Of a DNA stretch of 41,872 nucleotides, positions 40,251 through 41,872 are shown in pieces. Every line of letters starts with the position of its first letter. Position 1 is the first letter of the stretch. The stretch lies in NCBI GenBank assembly GCA_900540865.1, contig UQHH01000018.1:1-41872 (forward strand), written 5' to 3'. The translations under genes and the position numbers were made by a program. This DNA is from an uncultured Oscillospiraceae bacterium (GTDB taxonomy: Bacteria > Bacillota > Clostridia > Oscillospirales > Acutalibacteraceae). The notes beneath the pieces are model-generated. The model was not told the origin of the DNA. It was given only the letters and a program-made list of their open reading frames with translations, and did no database searches.

Positions 40251-41872
40251 TTATTTTAGGTAAGTGCCGTTTGTTCCAATCTTGCCGTCGATTCCCGTAA
40301 AGCCGTTTGAAGAGAGCACATAAGCCCTCATGTTGCCCCGGCCGGGAGCGGAGATGGAAAGCGTGCCGTTCGTCACGTTCTTTACGTCGCCCGTTACAGC
40401 ATCGACATACCTGCCGTTGGGAATGTTCGTAAAGTTCGCGGAGCCTGTCACGCTGACGCAGACAAAGCTGTCAACGCCGTCGCCTGTGTAGCGGCGCTTA
40501 TAAGCCATATCGCCCGATACATTGTCTGTAGAATACTGGCCCTTCTGGAGCGCGGGGATTGCGCGTCTAATCTGGTTGAGCCTCTGGATATGCTTTGCAA
40601 GCGGGTAGTTGAGCGTGTCGGCTACCTTGCCGCTCGCGGTGTATTCGCTGAAATCGGTTGCGGAAACATTGCCCTCGAGGTGGTCGCCGAAGTAAGCGCG
40701 TCCTGTGGAGCTAAGCGGCGCGTTCGGGCCGACGTCGATAACCTGGCCCTTCTGGAATTCAATCTCACTGCCGTAATAGAGGCAGGGAATTCCGCGGAAG
40801 GTAAAGATTAGGTTCAGATTTTCCGCCCAGGCCTGCGTACCGGAATTAAAACGCGTCGTCTGGCTGGAGTCGGGGCCGTAGTCGTGAGAATCGACATACA
40901 TGACGTTCCATGTGGAATCGTTGATATACCGGTCCTCCGCAAGGCCTGCGCGGTAAGCTTCCTGCGCGGAATCGAAGTTCCAGTGCATCGAGAAATCGAT
41001 GACGCCTGTGCCGTTCGATTTGCTGTAATCGGGCGTATGGTAGTTGTTGCCCTTTAAGAAAGCATTGTCGCTCGTTTCGACATTCTGCGTGTTATTGTGC
41101 GCGTCATAATGCGCGTAAGCGTTTTCATAGTTGGATTCCCAATCCGTCGTGCTCCAGTTGTTCTTCCACTGGCTTTCTGTTTCCGCCCAGGTGAAGAACG
41201 GGGGGGAGCTGGAGGGGATGTTGTGGTTCCATACGTCGCGGACGCGCGCGCAGACCTCGCCGAAGATGTAGAAATTATCTACCTTATTGAATACCGGGAA
41301 GTATGCGGAGTTGAGCGTCCAGCGGTTGATGTGCTTCTCTGTGTCGAGACGGAAAGCGTCGACGCCCATATTGACGTATTCCATATAGGAGTTCGTCAGG
41401 AAGGTCGCGACCTCCTGATTTTCCGTGTTGATGTCGACGCAGTCGCCCGCCATCTGGCCGGTCTGCTCGATTTTGCTTTCATATCCCATGTCGGGGGAAT
41501 GATGGTAATAATCCTTGACGTCGTGGTCCTTGCCGTCGGTATTCTTCATGATGGAAAGCCTTGCCTGGTACTGGGCTCCCGGCTGAAGCGAATCATAATT
41601 CGGATAGGATTTTGCAAATTCGCTGCCCTCAATCGGAACCATGCTGGAGATGTCGGCCAAATCCTGCACGGATTCATACTTTTTCTCGAACATAGGGGCA
41701 AGGAACGCCTCACCAAAGTTGCCCGTGTGGTTCCACACGACGTCCTGTACAATCTTCATGCCCTTTTCATGCACCGCGTCGATTAGCTCCTGGAATGTCG
41801 CGCCCTCCGACTCATAACGCACGTCCACCGTGTTGAAGTCGAACGCGTGGTAGCCGTGGTAGTCGTAGCCGC
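40251..41872 (-). CDS. Alpha-amylase family GH13 enzyme (5' partial)
   Basis: The frame is open to the right edge, so the N-terminus lies outside; about 540 residues are visible. The GH13 motifs appear in order: DVVWNH (region I), GVDAFRLDTEKH (region II, with the nucleophile Asp), FGEV (region III, general acid Glu) and VDSHDY (region IV). A beta-rich C-domain follows, ending IDGKIGTNGTYLK. No dockerin, starch-binding module or anchor is visible at the C-terminus. It is probably an extracellular starch-degrading enzyme, but the signal peptide is not in view. It converges on amt with a shared terminator. Confidence 0.93.
   Translation of the reverse strand, partial: GYDYHGYHAFDFNTVDVRYESEGATFQELIDAVHEKGMKIVQDVVWNHTGNFGEAFLAPMFEKKYESVQDLADISSMVPIEGSEFAKSYPNYDSLQPGAQYQARLSIMKNTDGKDHDVKDYYHHSPDMGYESKIEQTGQMAGDCVDINTENQEVATFLTNSYMEYVNMGVDAFRLDTEKHINRWTLNSAYFPVFNKVDNFYIFGEVCARVRDVWNHNIPSSSPPFFTWAETESQWKNNWSTTDWESNYENAYAHYDAHNNTQNVETSDNAFLKGNNYHTPDYSKSNGTGVIDFSMHWNFDSAQEAYRAGLAEDRYINDSTWNVMYVDSHDYGPDSSQTTRFNSGTQAWAENLNLIFTFRGIPCLYYGSEIEFQKGQVIDVGPNAPLSSTGRAYFGDHLEGNVSATDFSEYTASGKVADTLNYPLAKHIQRLNQIRRAIPALQKGQYSTDNVSGDMAYKRRYTGDGVDSFVCVSVTGSANFTNIPNGRYVDAVTGDVKNVTNGTLSISAPGRGNMRAYVLSSNGFTGIDGKIGTNGTYLK

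Overview
The window looks like chromosome from a Gram-positive anaerobe of the Clostridia, most likely the Oscillospiraceae/Ruminococcaceae. The reasons are GG(A/G)GG ribosome sites with frequent TTG/GTG starts, near-perfect sigma-A promoters (TTGACA-N17-TATAAT), T-box and SAM-I leaders, a class III glutamine synthetase, an archaeal-type split glutamate synthase, and secreted starch-related and cohesin-like proteins at the two edges. The genus assignment is inference. I see no rRNA, tRNA, CRISPR array, prophage or transposase.

Layout. 1-2.5 kb (+): the end of a cohesin-like secreted protein, a CorC/HlyC-type membrane CBS protein and a small CmpB-family membrane protein. 2.6-7.1 kb (-): a tepA-like ClpP-fold protease, uppP and ftsK/spoIIIE. 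7.4-13.0 kb (-): xpt, then a BmpA-type lipoprotein, an ATPase and two permeases, read as a purine nucleoside uptake and salvage operon. 13.4-17.2 kb (+): a small exported protein of unknown family behind a consensus promoter, then a MacB-type ATPase and a large FtsX-type permease. 17.2-20.2 kb (+): alaS with a T-box leader. 20.25-22.3 kb (+): four tandem paralogous small membrane proteins of unknown function, then a small lipoprotein. 22.8-25 kb (-): leuA with a leucine T-box; its start codon is interrupted by 22 bases of Nextera adapter, an assembly artefact.

25.0-26.4 kb is a gene-poor, hairpin-rich stretch in which two imperfect inverted arms flank one XRE-type regulator. 26.4-28.6 kb (-): a nucleotidyltransferase-domain protein downstream of metK, which has a SAM-I riboswitch. 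28.7-30.4 kb (-): a YeiH-family transporter and a YoaK/DUF1275 membrane protein. 30.6-40.0 kb is a nitrogen-assimilation block. A five-gene glutamate synthase operon (-) comprises a glutaminase domain, an FMN/Fe-S synthase domain, a four-cluster ferredoxin, an FAD oxidoreductase and a GXGXG domain. It diverges from glnN-type glutamine synthetase and an ammonium channel fused to a PII domain (+). Together these would import ammonium, make glutamine and recycle it to glutamate. Both glnN and amt have a strong hairpin just before the ribosome site, and the glutamate synthase operon has a long leader able to fold. The right edge holds a 5'-truncated GH13 alpha-amylase (-).

The strongest candidates for something undescribed are the four-gene paralog array at 20.25-22.3 kb, the exported protein plus ABC exporter at 13.4-17.2 kb, the inverted-repeat element at 25.0-26.4 kb and the N-gene leaders at 35.6-36.0 and 38.2 kb.
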